DNA from: Nematopogon swammerdamellus
Taxonomy: Eukaryota; Arthropoda; Insecta; Lepidoptera; Adelidae
Reading direction: 5' to 3'
DNA length: 64,000 nt
Assembly: GCA_946902875.1 (NCBI GenBank)
Contig: OX336355.1
Coordinates: forward strand, 17,579,347 to 17,643,346
Below the pieces are notes generated by a model. The model ran no database searches, was not told where the DNA came from, and saw only the letters and a program-made list of their open reading frames with translations. Both the position numbers and the translations under genes were made by a program. The first letter of the stretch is position 1; the number at the start of each line of letters is the position of its first letter. This document shows, piece after piece, positions 62,319-64,000 of the stretch.

Positions 62319-63950
62319 ATGAGGAAGCCCATCTCTATTCTCGCACTAACGCTCCTCCTGGCGACAACGCACATCACCACCGGGCACGACGTCAACAAGG
62401 CACCTAAATCTAATCACACGACTCATAACGAGCTGAAGACCACAAAACACTTAGAACCCCGAGAGAGAAGGTCCCTCGACGATGAAGAGGACAAACCATT
62501 CTGGGCCAATCGGGGGAAAAGATCCGCATCGGGAAGACATTCCGACGGCGACAATCAAGATTATTCGGGAATACTAGAATTCTCACCTGCCGATGGAAAC
62601 CATTTGAAATTCGCAGATAATAACGTCAAACACGAAGCACCATTTTGGGGAAACCGCGGAAGACGAGATTCCAAGGAGAGCTCTGAGGACCTGGATACCT
62701 GGCAATTAAAAGGGCGAAAGGAAGGATTCGAAAATGTCCTATTAAAAAAACTATTGAAAAGTAATCGATTAAACAATGTTTGTTTCGGTGGATTATCAAA
62801 CGTCGAAAAGGAAACGTACAGACCGTATTTACCTGAAGAATTGTTTGTGTCAAAGGACAGGAGGGAAGAAGAAACGAATCCGTTCTGGGGAAACCGCGGC
62901 AGACGCGCATCGGAGGAGGACCTCGAGGAATCGCCGTTCTGGGGCAACCGGGGCAGAAGGGACGACGACGGACCTTTTTGGGGGGCTCGCGGAAGGAGAG
63001 ACGAAGACTCGCCGTTCTGGGGAGCTCGAGGTAGGCGCAATGAAGATTCACCATTTTGGGGAGCAAGGGGACGGAGAGAAGAAAACTCACCGTTTTGGGG
63101 AGCTCGCGGGAGAAGGGACGAGGATTCACCTTTTTGGGGAGCGCGCGGCAGGAGAGACAAAGAAAATCCATTCTGGGGCAATCGCGGCAGACGATCCGAA
63201 GAGGATATTACAGACAGTCTTCTGGATGCGCTCAAGAACATCAAATATGAGCTCAAAGAGCTGTCTAGGCCCAAACGTAACGCGATATCAAATGACGATA
63301 GTAGCTCTTTCTGGCGAAACCGAGGTAGAACGAGTGCACTGCAGTATTTATTCAACGATAAACCGCGCACAAAGTCTAAAATGAGCCAAGTGAGTTCCCA
63401 TCCCAAACTAATCGGGCACAAGGGAGCACTTAGTGACCTCACGACGATGAAGAGTCTGCGGCAGGATCATCTTTACGCCGACCAGCCCTACTACATCCTC
63501 GTGGACAGAAGCAGTCGGAGCATAGTGGACGACGACCCTTACTTCATCGCCCGCGGCAAGAAGAAGATGATGAGCATAGACTTCGAGAAGGCGGCGAGAG
63601 ATCGTCGAGGTATCATAGAGCAGATCGCAAAAACAGTTCAGGACGACCCTTATTTTGCCGTGCGTGGAAAAAAGGACGACGACGGCGTAAAGAACAAAAG
63701 CCAAAGATACGAACATCTGATGAAAGCGAGGGAGTTGATTTGCTCCGCGGTGATGCTGATGAATTTGAAGAAGGACAATCGGAATAAGAGAGAACTGAGC
63801 TTGAACCGGAGGGCGATTTTGAAGAAGCTAGCGGCGGAACTGCAAAACGATCCATACTTCGTCAGTAGAGGAAAAAAGAATGTCGAGATCGAAATGGACG
63901 AAGACAAATTAGAAGAATTTATCAAGCAAATCAGCGAAATGTGTAGCTAA
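62319..63950 (+). CDS. NTL: Natalisin neuropeptide precursor (543 aa)
   Basis: Secreted prohormone. Natalisins are insect peptides with a C-terminal FxxxR-amide that act through a tachykinin-receptor-like GPCR and affect mating and fecundity (family knowledge). Seen here: a hydrophobic signal peptide (about residues 1-22, ISILALTLLLATT), then eleven FWxxR-G sites with F at residues 61, 109, 189, 207, 220, 233, 246, 259, 272, 285 and 331. The first ten are followed by KR or RR; the last, FWRNRG, is followed by R-T and is degenerate. Three DPYFxxRG-KK sites follow (F at 409, 446, 514). Gly supplies the amide and the dibasic pairs are convertase sites. Copies at 220-285 are spaced exactly 13 residues, with acidic spacers such as DEDSPFWGAR. 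I chose the ATG at 62319: the frame is open further upstream only through a TTG, and an acceptor (TACTTTGTTCCAG) ends at 62306, so an upstream 5'UTR exon is likely. Stop TAA at 63948. Confidence 0.9.
   Translation: MRKPISILALTLLLATTHITTGHDVNKAPKSNHTTHNELKTTKHLEPRERRSLDDEEDKPFWANRGKRSASGRHSDGDNQDYSGILEFSPADGNHLKFADNNVKHEAPFWGNRGRRDSKESSEDLDTWQLKGRKEGFENVLLKKLLKSNRLNNVCFGGLSNVEKETYRPYLPEELFVSKDRREEETNPFWGNRGRRASEEDLEESPFWGNRGRRDDDGPFWGARGRRDEDSPFWGARGRRNEDSPFWGARGRREENSPFWGARGRRDEDSPFWGARGRRDKENPFWGNRGRRSEEDITDSLLDALKNIKYELKELSRPKRNAISNDDSSSFWRNRGRTSALQYLFNDKPRTKSKMSQVSSHPKLIGHKGALSDLTTMKSLRQDHLYADQPYYILVDRSSRSIVDDDPYFIARGKKKMMSIDFEKAARDRRGIIEQIAKTVQDDPYFAVRGKKDDDGVKNKSQRYEHLMKARELICSAVMLMNLKKDNRNKRELSLNRRAILKKLAAELQNDPYFVSRGKKNVEIEMDEDKLEEFIKQISEMCS
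62958..63194 (+). repeat. 39-bp coding tandem repeat inside natalisin
   Basis: Six successive 13-codon units each encode four mostly acidic or polar residues, then PFWG(A/N)RGRR. The units differ at many synonymous positions (TTC/TTT for Phe, varied Gly and Arg codons). This suggests an array kept by selection on the protein rather than a very recent slippage event. Confidence 0.8.
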
Positions 63951-64000
63951 AGCAATTGGAGAGGCAAAATGATTTAAATATGTCGAGAAATTGTAAAGTG

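Noticed and set aside
62561..63442. Long minus-strand open frame (293 codons) opposite natalisin
   Set aside because: Shadow of the 39-bp coding repeat in another frame; low-complexity Ser/Leu/Pro translation and no domain.

Overview
The window looks like lepidopteran (moth or butterfly) nuclear DNA: AT-rich, intron-bearing and crowded with transposable elements. The basis is the repeat content. SINEs with tRNA-like heads, Helitron-like ends with a CCGCG...CGCGG hairpin followed by CTAG-T, dispersed repeats carrying (GTCT)n tracts, a mariner copy and several LINE lineages lie side by side. No bacterial features, rRNA genes, CRISPR arrays or intact tRNA genes were seen.

Only two segments look like host genes. 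(1) At the right end, 62319-63950 (+), a single open exon encodes a 543-residue secreted neuropeptide precursor that I identify as natalisin. It carries eleven FWxxR-G sites and three YFxxR-G sites at basic cleavage sites, behind a signal peptide; a splice acceptor lies 12 bases before the ATG. (2) At 18940-19168 (-), a GC-rich first coding exon of 76 codons ends at a consensus splice donor; I do not recognise the protein.

Layout. 1-5.1 kb: an RTE-like LINE 3' half and SINEs. 5.1-8.9 kb: Helitron-like and low-complexity repeats. 8.9-10.4 kb: two inverted minisatellite arrays around a decayed retroelement coding fragment, bracketed by facing Helitron-like ends. 10.4-15.3 kb: SINE fragments and GTCT repeats. 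15.4-17.8 kb: a 1.9-kb palindromic DNA transposon and a related short element. 18.4-24.9 kb: the minus-strand exon, MITE-like elements and a 750-bp element with long terminal inverted repeats. 25-34.5 kb: nested SINE and LINE debris, including a SINE between two identical 83-bp direct repeats. About 34.8-38.6 kb: a CR1/Jockey-type LINE spoiled by one frameshift. 39-44 kb: SINEs and Helitron-like repeats. 44.5-46.7 kb: a 5'-truncated LINE inserted in a SINE. 47-57 kb: more SINEs, purine- and pyrimidine-rich tracts. 57.7-59.0 kb: a complete but dead mariner. 60.66-61.18 kb: a palindromic minisatellite. 62.3-63.95 kb: natalisin.

The most interesting structure is the SINE community. At least three head types (tRNA-like plus 5S-rRNA-like; a GTGTGGGG head; a tRNA Ser/Leu-like head) share one central domain and end in different tails. 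A fourth family shares one of those heads but has a different body and an (ATGT)n tail resembling that of the RTE-like LINE. For repeats, ends are taken from where similarity between copies in this window stops; family names are by recognition, not by database search.
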